Shown: piece by piece, positions 6,719-14,636 of the stretch
Layout of the letters: the number at the start of each line of letters is the position of its first letter
Position numbering within the stretch: the stretch's first letter is position 1
From: DAISJD01 sp036821645
Lineage (GTDB): Bacteria; Pseudomonadota; Alphaproteobacteria; ATCC43930; CGMCC-115725
Direction of reading: 5' to 3'
NCBI GenBank assembly: GCA_036821645.1
Contig: DAISJD010000071.1
Coordinates: 1-16,192, forward strand
DNA length: 16,192 bases
Made by a program: the position numbers and the translations under genes
The notes under the pieces: model-generated
Told to the model about the DNA's origin: nothing
The model's database searches: none
The model's input: only the letters and a program-made list of their open reading frames with translations

Positions 6719-9105
6719 GCTTAGTTCTGAACGGGATCGATCGCCTTGAGGCGACAGCGGTCGTGGCGTGCCGTCATTGTGGGACAGTGGCCCCGGCGGG
6801 CCATGAATTTTGTTGTCCAGGCTGTGCTGCTGCATTCGATCTGGTTCAGGCTATGGGTCTTGGACGCTATTACGAGCGCCGGGTGCTGGATCCGGCTTTG
6901 CGGCCACCGCGCCCCGATGCCGAGACGGAGCACCGGGTTTTGCGGCACGTCCGAGTCTCCGCCGATGGGACGTTCCGCCTGCATCTCATGGTCGATGGCC
7001 TGCAATGCGGGGCCTGCATCTGGTTGATCGAGACCGTGCTCGCCCGCGAGACGGGGTTGATCGAGGGGCGCGTCAATATGACGACCCGCCGTCTGACCTT
7101 GGCGTGGCGGGGGGAAGAGGCGGACGGCCATCGTTTTTTGAGCCGGATCGCGGCGTTGGGCTATCGGCTGGTGCCCTATGATCCGGCCGCCATGGCGTCG
7201 GCGGATCAGGTGACGACCCATCGATTGCTGCGCTGTCTTGGGGTTGCGGCCTTCGCGGCGAGCAATCTTATGCTGTTGTCGATCGGGATCTGGGCAGGTC
7301 TCAGCCAAGGCATGGGCGAGGCAACGCGCAGTCTGATGCATTGGGTATCGGCGGTGATTGCCGTGCCCGCCATCGCCTATGCGGGTCAGCCGTTTTTCGC
7401 CTCGGCCTATGGGGCTTTGTCCCGACGCCGGACCAATATGGATGTCCCGATCTCGGTCGGGGTCGTGTTGGTGACGACGATGAGCCTGATCGAAACCATC
7501 CGGGGGGCCGATCACACTTATTTCGATTCGGCCGCAGCCCTCTTGTTCTTTTTGTTGATCGGTCGCGTACTCGATCACCGGGCCCGCGGTCAGGCCCGCG
7601 ATGCCGCCCAACAGCTCATCGCCTTGCGGGTGACGGATGTCGGGATGATTGCGCCCGATGGTCGCATCACGCGCTGTGCCGCCGATCAAGTACCGGTCGG
7701 GGCCAGGGTTCTGGTCGCCATGGGCGAACGGGTCGGGATCGATGGTCGGGTGATCGCTGGGGTCTCGCGCATCGATCAGGCCATCGTGACGGGCGAAAGC
7801 CTGCCGGTATCCGTCGAATGCGGCAGTACCGTCTTTGCCGGTTCTCTGAATTTGGGCGATCCGATTACCCTTGAGGTGACGGCCAGCGGCGAGGGAACGC
7901 TGTTGGCGGAATGCGTTCGCCTGATCGAGGCGGCGGAACAGGGGCGCGGGCGGTTGGTCGTCTTGGCGGACCGGGTGGCGCGGCTTTATACGCCGGTGGT
8001 GCATCTGGCGGCCTTGTCCACCTTGATCGGGTGGCTGCTGGCGGGGGTATCGCTCCAATCTGCCCTGCTGTCTGCGACGGCGGTGTTGATCATCACATGC
8101 CCCTGTGCGCTTGCTTTGGCTGTGCCGATGGTGCAGGTCGTGGCGACCGGTCGTCTGTTCCGCCGGGCCATTTTGTTGAAATCGCCGACGGCCCTCGAAC
8201 GGCTGGCCGATATCGATTGCATCGTGTTCGACAAAACCGGCACCTTGAGCGAGCCTGGTTTGACCTTGGATGGCGGGCTCGACCCGGTCGTGTTGTACCG
8301 GGCGGCCAGACTGGCTGCCGCAAGCCGCCATCCCTTGGCCCGCGCCCTGGTCGCGGCATCTCAGACGGTTTGCGGTCCGGTGCAGCCGGTCTCTTTTGCG
8401 GTCGAAGAATCAGGGCGCGGGATCGTGATGGCGCGCCCCGATGGCGATTTACCGGCTGGAACCCGCCTCGGCAGTGCGGTTTTTTGTGGGATCGGCACCC
8501 AAGAACCGCAGATGGGGCCGCATCTTTGGTATGCCGAGCCCGGTGCCGTCCCGGTCCTTTATCAGTTTGTCGAACGGTTGCGCCCCGATGCGACACGGGT
8601 GATCGAGACGGTGCGTGGTCTTGGTCTTGCGGTTAAATTGGTTTCTGGCGATCAACCCTATGCCGTCGCCACCCTTGCGGGTAAGGCCGGGATCGACACA
8701 TGGTATGGCGGACAAAGTCCGGTCGACAAGGTTCAGTTGCTGCAACAATGGCGGGACGAAGGCCATCGGATTCTGATGGTTGGGGATGGGTTGAACGACA
8801 GCCCGGCCTTGGCCACCGCATCGGTCAGCATGTCGCCATCCTGTGCGAGCGATCTTAGCCAAACGGTGGCGGATTTCGTGTTTCAAGGGGCGTCGTTGAT
8901 GCCGGTACTCGAATCCCTGCTGGTGGCGCGTCGTGCCAAGCAATTGATTCGGCAAAACTTTATTCTGTCGCTTGGCTATAATATCCTGATGATCCCTCTG
9001 GCTGTTTTGGGGTTTGTGACGCCTTGGATCGCGGCGGCGGCCATGTCGTCATCGTCATTGATCGTTCTGGTAAATAGTCTGCGCTTAAAAAAGCGCATTG
9101 GGTGA
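6715..9105 (+). CDS. ccoI: Cu+-transporting P1B-type ATPase CcoI/FixI
   Basis: A 796-residue P1B-1 ATPase of the FixI/CopA2 type, which exports Cu+ across the inner membrane for metallation of the oxidase rather than for detoxification. N-terminal cysteines C19, C22, C33, C34 and C37 form the metal-binding cluster typical of FixI, followed by a heavy-metal-associated domain with CGAC (C98, C101). The catalytic parts are all present: TGES (359-362, actuator), CPC (462-464, transport site), DKTG (D506 phosphorylation), HP (539-540) and GDGLNDSP (690-697), with an MSSSS run in the last helix. Length is normal and nothing appears broken. It is coupled to ccoH by ATGA and followed ten bases later by ccoS. 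Confidence 0.96.
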   Translation: MSLVLNGIDRLEATAVVACRHCGTVAPAGHEFCCPGCAAAFDLVQAMGLGRYYERRVLDPALRPPRPDAETEHRVLRHVRVSADGTFRLHLMVDGLQCGACIWLIETVLARETGLIEGRVNMTTRRLTLAWRGEEADGHRFLSRIAALGYRLVPYDPAAMASADQVTTHRLLRCLGVAAFAASNLMLLSIGIWAGLSQGMGEATRSLMHWVSAVIAVPAIAYAGQPFFASAYGALSRRRTNMDVPISVGVVLVTTMSLIETIRGADHTYFDSAAALLFFLLIGRVLDHRARGQARDAAQQLIALRVTDVGMIAPDGRITRCAADQVPVGARVLVAMGERVGIDGRVIAGVSRIDQAIVTGESLPVSVECGSTVFAGSLNLGDPITLEVTASGEGTLLAECVRLIEAAEQGRGRLVVLADRVARLYTPVVHLAALSTLIGWLLAGVSLQSALLSATAVLIITCPCALALAVPMVQVVATGRLFRRAILLKSPTALERLADIDCIVFDKTGTLSEPGLTLDGGLDPVVLYRAARLAAASRHPLARALVAASQTVCGPVQPVSFAVEESGRGIVMARPDGDLPAGTRLGSAVFCGIGTQEPQMGPHLWYAEPGAVPVLYQFVERLRPDATRVIETVRGLGLAVKLVSGDQPYAVATLAGKAGIDTWYGGQSPVDKVQLLQQWRDEGHRILMVGDGLNDSPALATASVSMSPSCASDLSQTVADFVFQGASLMPVLESLLVARRAKQLIRQNFILSLGYNILMIPLAVLGFVTPWIAAAAMSSSSLIVLVNSLRLKKRIG

Positions 9106-9115
9106 GGGGTCTCTC

Positions 9116-9262
9116 ATGATCGTGATTTTCTACCTCTTGTGTCTCTCATTGGTGCTGGGCGGCTGCGGTCTTGCGGCGTTTTTGTGGGCCTTGAAGCAGG
9201 GGCAATTCAACGATCTTGAGGGAGATGCCCAAAGAATTCTATTTGAAGATGATGTAAAGTGA
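9116..9262 (+). CDS. ccoS: cbb3 oxidase assembly protein CcoS
   Basis: A 48-residue protein, a normal size for CcoS. One N-terminal hydrophobic segment (residues 3-24) is followed by the family's conserved FLWALKQGQFNDLEGDAQRI region and an acidic end, ILFEDD. CcoS is needed for insertion of heme and copper cofactors into the cbb3 catalytic subunit. GAGGGG lies six bases upstream. It ends the operon. No GC-rich terminator follows, because the sequence changes abruptly to AT-rich DNA. Confidence 0.93.
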   Translation: MIVIFYLLCLSLVLGGCGLAAFLWALKQGQFNDLEGDAQRILFEDDVK

Positions 9263-9389
9263 TTTTACTAATCTTTTAGGTGTAAAAATTTAATTTACTT
9301 AAAATTAATCATTAATTTTCCTTAAAGACTCCTCAATTTCTATTTTCTCTCTAGTGATACTATCCACAGTATTTTCTTGAGATATTGCA

Positions 9390-9437
9390 ATATATTGATT
9401 GCATGTATCGGCATAATTTAGTATCCAATCAATATAT
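9390..9437. repeat. 12-base perfect inverted repeat in AT-rich island
   Basis: ATATATTGATTG (9390-9401) and CAATCAATATAT (9426-9437) are perfect inverted copies with a 24-base gap. The arms lie in one frame of the presumed gene remnant. The repeat could be two operator half-sites or an RNA hairpin. In AT-rich DNA some such repeats arise by chance, so the function is open. Confidence 0.5.
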
Positions 9438-9504
9438 ATAGATGTTGGTTTTAGTGTATCGATGGTGAGGGTACGTGCGATGAGGATCTGATTAAAATTT
9501 CTGA

Positions 9505-9533
9505 TTATTTGTAAAAATGATTGGTTATATAAT
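9505..9533 (+). promoter_or_regulatory. Candidate promoter for the RHH-like gene
   Basis: A perfect -10 hexamer TATAAT lies at 9528-9533, 24 bases before the ATG at 9557. At a 17-base spacing the -35 position (9505-9510) reads TTATTT, a weak match. AT-rich DNA makes a chance TATAAT likely, so this is tentative. The start of transcription would be near 9540. Confidence 0.3.
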
Positions 9534-9556
9534 AAATAACAAGTGAAAATAAAGTA

Positions 9557-9901
9557 ATGCGTGATTATGCTGCTGATATCGCCTACCGCACCCGTCAGGT
9601 GGAAAAGGGTTTGCGGCAATTGTCGGTTTGGGTGCCCTCGGATCTTCAGGTCTTGTTGGTCGAACTTGCTGGTATTGCCCGTAATCTGCCTGTTCAAGGG
9701 GAGGGTCAATCGGTTGGATTGAATACGCTGATCATCGATGTGCATCAGCTTTTGAAAGAATATCGCCCTTCCGTGTCGATGAGCGTTGACCCTAATCCTC
9801 AGCGCCGCCCAAAGGCGGCCAAGCGCAAACAAAGCTTGCAATCGGCGCAAACTGAGGCGCAAACGGCGGACGCATCGCTTGAAAAGACGACGTCCGATTG
9901 A
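9557..9901 (+). CDS. Small probable ribbon-helix-helix protein
   Basis: A 114-residue protein, not recognised as a named gene. Residues 17-45 (KGLRQLSVWVPSDLQ followed by a leucine-rich helix) match the strand-then-helix look of ribbon-helix-helix DNA-binding proteins such as antitoxins and plasmid-control proteins. Residues 46-70 continue with a second likely helix, and the tail (about 79-114) is polar and Lys/Arg/Gln-rich. The Shine-Dalgarno sequence is poor (AAAATAAAG). No partner toxin gene is seen next to it. Codon use looks like normal host GC rather than the adjacent island. It may regulate itself through the AT-rich repeats upstream; this is speculation. Confidence 0.6.
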   Translation: MRDYAADIAYRTRQVEKGLRQLSVWVPSDLQVLLVELAGIARNLPVQGEGQSVGLNTLIIDVHQLLKEYRPSVSMSVDPNPQRRPKAAKRKQSLQSAQTEAQTADASLEKTTSD

Positions 9902-10053
9902 TTTTCTGCGTCGTGAGGATCCATGCCGAAACTGTAGCAATATTATAACATTTTTTACGGCTCATCGCGGTTTTTTCTGTTTCCATCCAAGACGCACTGG
10001 GTTATGAACCGCCTGTATCGCAGTGCATCGGGCTTGCAAACGGGAGAAATCTT

Positions 10054-11793
10054 GTGTACCTCGCGTTTGGACAAAATCAGAAAAACTGGTCGCAGAGACT
10101 GCGCCCCAATGTTTGGGATGCCGTTGCCTTGCCGGTGGTTTTGGGGCTGATCGTTCTGTTTGCGATCGCAAGCCAACAGGCCGATGTACCCTTCAACCTG
10201 GGCGATCCCCAGACCCTGTCACTCGATCCTCTGAACCTGCCTGAGTATGCGCTCAGAACGACGTTGCGCATGGCGATCGCGCTTATCGCCTCTTTTCTAT
10301 TCAGCCTCGTCTATGCGGCGATTGCCGCCAAAAGCAGGCAGGCGGAAAAGATCCTGATCCCGGCTTTGGATATTTTGCAATCCGTGCCGATCCTTGGATT
10401 TCTGTCGATTACGGTAACGGGCTTCATCGCGCTGTTTCCCGGCAATCTCTGGGGGGTCGAATGCGCGTCGATCTTTGCGATTTTTACCAGTCAAGCCTGG
10501 AACATGACGTTTTCACTCTATCAAAGCTTTCGGACCTTGCCGGGGGAATTGAAAGAGGCGGCCTATATGTACCGGCTTTCCTCGACGCAAATGTTCTGGC
10601 GGCTCGAAGTGCCGCATGCCATGCCCGGTCTGGTCTGGAACACGATCATGTCGGTCGCGGGCGGTTGGTTTTTCGTGGTTGCCTCCGAGGCGATCAAGGT
10701 CGACGGTCAAACCGTGCTGCTGCCGGGCATCGGTTCGTACATCAGCATGGCGATCGACCAAAAGGACTTACCGGCCATCGGCTTTGCAATTTTCGCCATG
10801 GCCAGCGTCATCTTGTTGACGGATCAGTTGTTTTTTCGGCCGCTCTTGTTCTGGTCGCAGAAATTCAAGAACGAACTCGACGGCGAAGCCACCATGGCGC
10901 GCCCCTGGTTTTTGACGGCGCTTCAACGCTCGCGGGTGCTGGATTTGACGGGGAGCGCGATTTCAGGGGTTGTCGGGCTTTTGACGTTTTTGCTCGGCAA
11001 CATCATCCCGCGCATTAAAGTCGGCCATATCGAAACCCGCCCGACCCCCGTCGCGATCGATGCCTTCTTCAATATTGCCTTCACCGTGGGTGCGCTTTAC
11101 GGGGCCTATATTACCATCGATTTCATTACGGCGGCCATTTCGCTGCATGAAATCATCGTGACGTTCGGACTTGGTGCCGTGACGGCTTTGCGCGTCATTG
11201 TCCTGATCGCGATTGCTACCCTGGTTTGGGTTCCCGTCGGTGTCTGGATCGGCCTGCGCCCGAAAATGGCCCAGACGGTGCAGCCGATCATTCAGTTCAT
11301 GGCATCGTTTCCGGCCAATCTCTTCTACCCGCTGGCGGTGATCGCCATTCGCGATTTTCATTTAGACCCGGAAATCTGGACCAGCCCGCTGATGATCCTG
11401 GGCACGCAATGGTATATTCTTTTCAATGTGATCGGCGGCACCCTCGCCATACCGGAGGAATTGCACTACGCCGCCCGAAACCTGCGGGTGACCCGGTGGT
11501 TGTGGTGGCGGCGGGTCATTTTGCCCGGCATTTTCCCGGCCTATATCACGGGGGCTCTGACGGCGGCGGGGGGATCGTGGAATGCATCCATCGTGTCCGA
11601 AATCGTCAGTTGGGGCGACGATACGTTTCAAGCGACGGGGATCGGGGCCTATATCGCCCAGTTCCAGGACAAGGGGGATTTCCCCCGGATCGCCCTTGGG
11701 GTGGGCGTTCTGTGCATCTATGTGATTCTCTTCAATCGCCTCTTGTGGCGGCGTCTCTATAACATTGCGGCCGAACGGCTGCGTCTCGATTGA
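10054..11793 (+). CDS. ABC transporter permease, fused two-domain, NitT/TauT type
   Basis: A 579-residue inner-membrane protein made of two BPD_transp_1 permease halves in one chain. The first EAA loop is at about residues 165-190 (GELKEAAYMYRLSS, then PHAMPG). The second is at about 467-490 (PEELHYAARNLRV, then LPGIFPAY). A linker helix region around 290-330 joins them. Such permeases take up small anions or sulfonates, taurine, nitrate or bicarbonate-like compounds, but the substrate cannot be read from this sequence. The start is GTG, supported by GGGAGA six bases upstream. The gene for its ATPase follows after 16 bases. No promoter is convincing; a TATAAC at 9944-9949 is the best -10 candidate. 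Confidence 0.88.
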   Translation: MYLAFGQNQKNWSQRLRPNVWDAVALPVVLGLIVLFAIASQQADVPFNLGDPQTLSLDPLNLPEYALRTTLRMAIALIASFLFSLVYAAIAAKSRQAEKILIPALDILQSVPILGFLSITVTGFIALFPGNLWGVECASIFAIFTSQAWNMTFSLYQSFRTLPGELKEAAYMYRLSSTQMFWRLEVPHAMPGLVWNTIMSVAGGWFFVVASEAIKVDGQTVLLPGIGSYISMAIDQKDLPAIGFAIFAMASVILLTDQLFFRPLLFWSQKFKNELDGEATMARPWFLTALQRSRVLDLTGSAISGVVGLLTFLLGNIIPRIKVGHIETRPTPVAIDAFFNIAFTVGALYGAYITIDFITAAISLHEIIVTFGLGAVTALRVIVLIAIATLVWVPVGVWIGLRPKMAQTVQPIIQFMASFPANLFYPLAVIAIRDFHLDPEIWTSPLMILGTQWYILFNVIGGTLAIPEELHYAARNLRVTRWLWWRRVILPGIFPAYITGALTAAGGSWNASIVSEIVSWGDDTFQATGIGAYIAQFQDKGDFPRIALGVGVLCIYVILFNRLLWRRLYNIAAERLRLD

Positions 11794-11809
11794 GAGCGGG
11801 AGCGGACCT

Positions 11810-13111
11810 ATGACTGGCGAAGCGATGATGGAAGCGGTCGGCATCCAAAAAACCTTCCGCAGCGGCGGCAGCGGCGGCAGGCCCGTGTTGGACGATGTGA
11901 ATTTCACCCTGCGCACGGGGGAAATCGTGGCCTGCCTCGGCAAATCCGGTTCGGGCAAATCGACCTTTCTGCGCATCCTGGCTGGGCTTTTGCCCTCGAC
12001 GGCTGGCCGCGTCACCTATAAGGGGATACCGATCAACGGCCCGGCAAGCGGGGTCGGCATGGTGTTTCAGAGTTTTGCCTTGTTTCCGTGGCTGACGGTG
12101 CTGGGCAATGTCGAACTGGGTTTGGAGGCCTTGCGGGTGCCGATGGCCGAACGGCGCAAGCGGGCGCTGGCCGCGATCGATCTCATCGGGCTTGACGGGT
12201 TTGAATCGGCCTATCCCAAAGAATTGTCCGGCGGCATGCGCCAACGGGTCGGGTTTGCCCGCGCCCTTGTCATCAATCCCGAGATTTTATTGTTGGACGA
12301 ACCGTTTTCGGCCCTCGACGTGCTGACGGCGGAAACCTTGCGCGGCGATTTGACCGATCTTTGGCACGAGCAGCGCATTCCGACGAAAAGTATCCTGCTC
12401 GTCTCGCACAATATCGAAGAGGCCGTGGAAATGGCCGACCGGATCATCATCTTTTCGTCCAATCCCGGTCGGATTCAGGTGGAAATCCCGGTCAATCTGC
12501 CGCGCCCGCGCGATTGGAACAGCGCCGAATTCCGCAAGATCGTCGATGATGTCTATGGGCATCTGACCAGCGGCCATATCGGCAAGCGCGGGATCAAGAC
12601 CGATTCGATCGGCCTCGGCTATCGCCTGCCCGAAGCCCCGGTCCAGCAATTGTCCGGTCTCATCGAAACCTTGTTGGAATCCCGCTTTGCCGGGCGGGCG
12701 GATTTGCCGGATCTCGCCGATTATCAAAGTCTCGATGCCGACGATCTGTTCCCGCTGATCGATGCGCTGCATATTCTGGGTTTTGCCAATGTTGCGGGCG
12801 GCGATATCGAACTCACCCCTGCCGGTCGCGCCTATGGCGATGCCGATATCCTGGAACGCAAGCAGATGCTGGCCGATCAATTGATGCGCCACATCCCGCT
12901 TGCCGGGCATATTCGCAAGGTCTTGGAAGAACGGCCCAACAAACGGGCCCCCGGCGGCCGGTTCCTGGCCGAGCTTGAAGATCATCTCGAACCGGAAGAC
13001 GCCTCATCCGTGTTCGATACGGTGATCAATTGGGGCCGCCATGCCGAGCTTTTCGCCTATGATTACGACAGCGAAATGTTGAGCCTCGAAGACCCGGACG
13101 GTGTTGCCTGA
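11810..13111 (+). CDS. ABC transporter ATP-binding protein with C-terminal AAA-associated domain
   Basis: A 433-residue protein. The first 250 residues or so are a NitT/TauT-type ATPase: Walker A GKSGSGKS (44-51), Q-loop VFQSFALFPW, signature LSGGMRQR (139-146), Walker B LLLDEP (160-165) and the H-loop SHNIEEA. Near the N-terminus is a Ser/Gly repeat (SGGSGG, residues 18-23) coded by repeated AGCGGCGGC units. The last 150 residues or so resemble the AAA-associated C-terminal domain (AAA_assoc_C) found on some nitrate/sulfonate-type ATPases; its role is unclear and may be regulatory. The start at 11810 has GGGAG seven bases upstream. The pair with the fused permease is complete except for a binding protein. 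Confidence 0.9.
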   Translation: MTGEAMMEAVGIQKTFRSGGSGGRPVLDDVNFTLRTGEIVACLGKSGSGKSTFLRILAGLLPSTAGRVTYKGIPINGPASGVGMVFQSFALFPWLTVLGNVELGLEALRVPMAERRKRALAAIDLIGLDGFESAYPKELSGGMRQRVGFARALVINPEILLLDEPFSALDVLTAETLRGDLTDLWHEQRIPTKSILLVSHNIEEAVEMADRIIIFSSNPGRIQVEIPVNLPRPRDWNSAEFRKIVDDVYGHLTSGHIGKRGIKTDSIGLGYRLPEAPVQQLSGLIETLLESRFAGRADLPDLADYQSLDADDLFPLIDALHILGFANVAGGDIELTPAGRAYGDADILERKQMLADQLMRHIPLAGHIRKVLEERPNKRAPGGRFLAELEDHLEPEDASSVFDTVINWGRHAELFAYDYDSEMLSLEDPDGVA

Positions 13112-13143
13112 TCGCGGGCCTCTTTCATCTCTGCGTATTGACC

Positions 13144-13181
13144 AACCCGATCCCCTATTGAAAAGGGGGATCGGGTTTTTT
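13144..13181 (+). terminator. Rho-independent terminator of the ABC operon
   Basis: The arms AACCCGATCCCC (13144-13155) and GGGGATCGGGTT (13166-13177) form a 12-base-pair stem with a ten-base loop. A T-run spans 13176-13181. It stands 32 bases past the ATPase stop and 15 bases from the stop of the convergent minus-strand gene. Read from the minus strand there is no T-run after the stem, so it acts mainly for the plus strand. Confidence 0.9.
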
Positions 13182-13195
13182 GTGTGAGATAAAAA

Positions 13196-14455
13196 CTAAA
13201 GCCGCCCCCCGGCGACCAGGCGGGGCACGGTGCCGACGACCCCCATCGCGTGGCGCATGAATAGGCGTTTTGCGGCGGGCATCCGGTTGACGAGGGCGAG
13301 GCCCAGGCCGCGTGCGTGTTTTATGGGGGCGATATCGTTGGAAAAAAGCCGCGTCAACCCATCGGTGATGAGGGTGAGCGAGACCGTATCGCTGCGTCGC
13401 CAGCGCTCGTAATGGGCCAACATCTGGTTTGAGCCGAGATCGAGGCCGAGGCGCGCCTGATCGACGATGAGTTCGGCCAAGACCGCCACATCGCGCAGAC
13501 CGAGATTGAGCCCTTGCCCCGCGATCGGGTGCATGGCGTGGGCCGCCTCTGCGACCAAGGCCAGGCGGGGGCCGATCATCCGGTCCGCGTGGCGCACGTC
13601 GAGCGGATAGGCGAAACGGGGGCCGACAAGATGGATGTCGCCCAACCAATCCCCGATCTTATCGCGTAATGCAGTCAGAAAATGAGCATCATCGAGGGCG
13701 AGGAGATCCGGGACAAGCGTGCGCCGGTCCGACCAGACGATGGAGGCGCGGTTTTCGGTCATGGGCAAAATGGCGAACGGGCCATTTGCAAAAAAATGTT
13801 CGACCGCGACCCCGTGATGGGGGCGTTCGTGACCGATGGTGCAGATCAGGGCTGATTGTTCATATGCCCAACCATGGGTCTCAATGCCGGCCAACCGTCG
13901 GACCTCCGACTGTTTGCCGTCGGCACCGATCACGAGGCGTGCTGCGATCGTGCGGCCATCGTCCAGGGTCGCCGTGACGCCGTGCGTCTCAGGACGCATC
14001 CCTACCAGCCGTGCCGGGGCCAGGAAGTGGAGGGTCGGCACCGCATGGGCGACAGCGACCAAGTGGCGGCGCAGGATCGCATTCTCGATGATCCAACCGA
14101 ACGGAACACCCGTGTAGGGCGGGGGCAGATCGCGATGGTCGTAATGCAAGAACAAGGACGAGCCCTTGTCCGCGACCCGGATGTCGCGCATCGGTTCGGC
14201 AAAGGGGGCGACCGCGTCCCAGAGGCCCAACCCAGCCAAAATCTGTTGCGAACTATAGGAAAGGGCGGTGGTCCTGCCGTCGAAGGCGGTGTCCAGCATC
14301 CGGTTCGGTGCCTCGCGGTCGATGAGGGCGACGGTGAGCCCGGCACGTGCCAAACCGATGGCGAGCGGCAGGCCGGCAAGCCCGGCCCCAACGACCAGGA
14401 TTTCAACGCAAAGCGGTGGGCAAAGAGTGGGTTCGGTGCAGGGATCGGTCATCAT
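13196..14455 (-). CDS. UbiH/UbiF/VisC/COQ6-family FAD monooxygenase (ubiquinone hydroxylase)
   Basis: A 419-residue flavoprotein monooxygenase, probably a ring hydroxylase in ubiquinone synthesis. The N-terminal Rossmann motif is VVGAGLAG (21-28) with D46 ending the second strand. The middle motif GADGKQSEVRR is at 177-187. The FAD-binding C-terminal motif is VAEAAHAMHPIAGQG (301-315), then LNLGLRD. Family members usually have Gly-Asp before AAH; here it is Ala-Glu, and Glu is also seen in some alphaproteobacterial members. Which ring position it hydroxylates (UbiH, UbiF, UbiI or alphaproteobacterial UbiL-type) cannot be told from sequence alone, so no symbol is given. The start follows TAGGGG by four bases; a second ATG is three bases later. 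It is convergent with the ABC operon. Confidence 0.88.
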   Translation of the reverse strand: MMTDPCTEPTLCPPLCVEILVVGAGLAGLPLAIGLARAGLTVALIDREAPNRMLDTAFDGRTTALSYSSQQILAGLGLWDAVAPFAEPMRDIRVADKGSSLFLHYDHRDLPPPYTGVPFGWIIENAILRRHLVAVAHAVPTLHFLAPARLVGMRPETHGVTATLDDGRTIAARLVIGADGKQSEVRRLAGIETHGWAYEQSALICTIGHERPHHGVAVEHFFANGPFAILPMTENRASIVWSDRRTLVPDLLALDDAHFLTALRDKIGDWLGDIHLVGPRFAYPLDVRHADRMIGPRLALVAEAAHAMHPIAGQGLNLGLRDVAVLAELIVDQARLGLDLGSNQMLAHYERWRRSDTVSLTLITDGLTRLFSNDIAPIKHARGLGLALVNRMPAAKRLFMRHAMGVVGTVPRLVAGGRL

Positions 14456-14546
14456 GGGCCCCTACCATGCCCGAGTTTGCGCCGTCTGTCCATGGGGCGG
14501 GTGTGCCGGGGGGTGCGGCAGAGGGTGGCGGATATTGTCTGATGAA

Positions 14547-14575
14547 ATTATAGGCGATGATTATTTTTTGAGCAG
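14547..14575 (-). promoter_or_regulatory. Candidate sigma-70 promoter for the UbiH-like gene
   Basis: Read on the minus strand, a perfect -10 TATAAT lies at 14552-14547. About 16 bases upstream the -35 position (14574-14569) reads TGCTCA, matching only part of TTGACA. The expected leader is about 85 bases. It is back to back with the amtB promoter, with about 60 bases between the two elements. Confidence 0.4.
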
Positions 14576-14636
14576 ATTTGGCTGCCCTCAAGCCCAAAAA
14601 CGCCCAGATTCCGTCCGGTTGGGCGGTGACAAAAGT

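Larger units (their letters stand above)
9263..9556. other. AT-rich island of atypical composition
   Basis: By hand count about 76 of 294 bases are G or C (26%), against roughly 60% in flanking genes. It begins directly after the ccoS stop and ends at the start codon of the next gene. It contains a short AT-only hairpin (AAAATTAA 9301-9308, TTAATTTT 9312-9319) that may serve as a weak end for the cco transcript, the palindrome ATATTGCAATAT (9382-9393), and a 12-base inverted repeat. No intact gene is seen inside it. It may be acquired DNA, a silencer-bound region, or a promoter region for the next gene. Confidence 0.8.
9305..9556 (-). pseudogene. Possible 3' remnant of an AT-rich gene
   Basis: On the minus strand a frame stays open from the island's right edge to a TAA at 9305-9307, about 83 codons. 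It has no ATG, and only a GTG near its end, within the AT-rich part. The predicted product is plausible as protein: a hydrophobic start, then a polar stretch ending in ITREKIEIEESLRKIND. At this base composition a stop would be expected about every 12 codons, so so long an opening by chance is unlikely. The frame continues rightward only as antisense of 9557-9901. I read it as a 5'-truncated remnant. A gene using an unrecognised start is the alternative. No family is recognised. Confidence 0.3.

Noticed and set aside
9301..9319. AT-only inverted repeat as a terminator of ccoS
   Set aside because: The eight-base stem contains no G or C and would be weak, so it is mentioned within the island and not called a terminator.
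9557..9940. Rightward extension of the minus-strand frame of the AT-rich island over the RHH-like gene
   Set aside because: This part is Arg/Leu/Gln-rich antisense of a plausible plus-strand gene. Only the island part looks protein-like, so only that part is kept as a possible remnant.
11866..11881. Repeated AGCGGCGGC units as a microsatellite
   Set aside because: Only two units, coding Ser-Gly-Gly in the ATPase N-terminus; too short to treat as a repeat feature.
14501..14520. NtrC-binding site upstream of amtB
   Set aside because: Only one GGTGC half-site is seen; the other half does not fit the GCAC-N5-GTGC type dyad.
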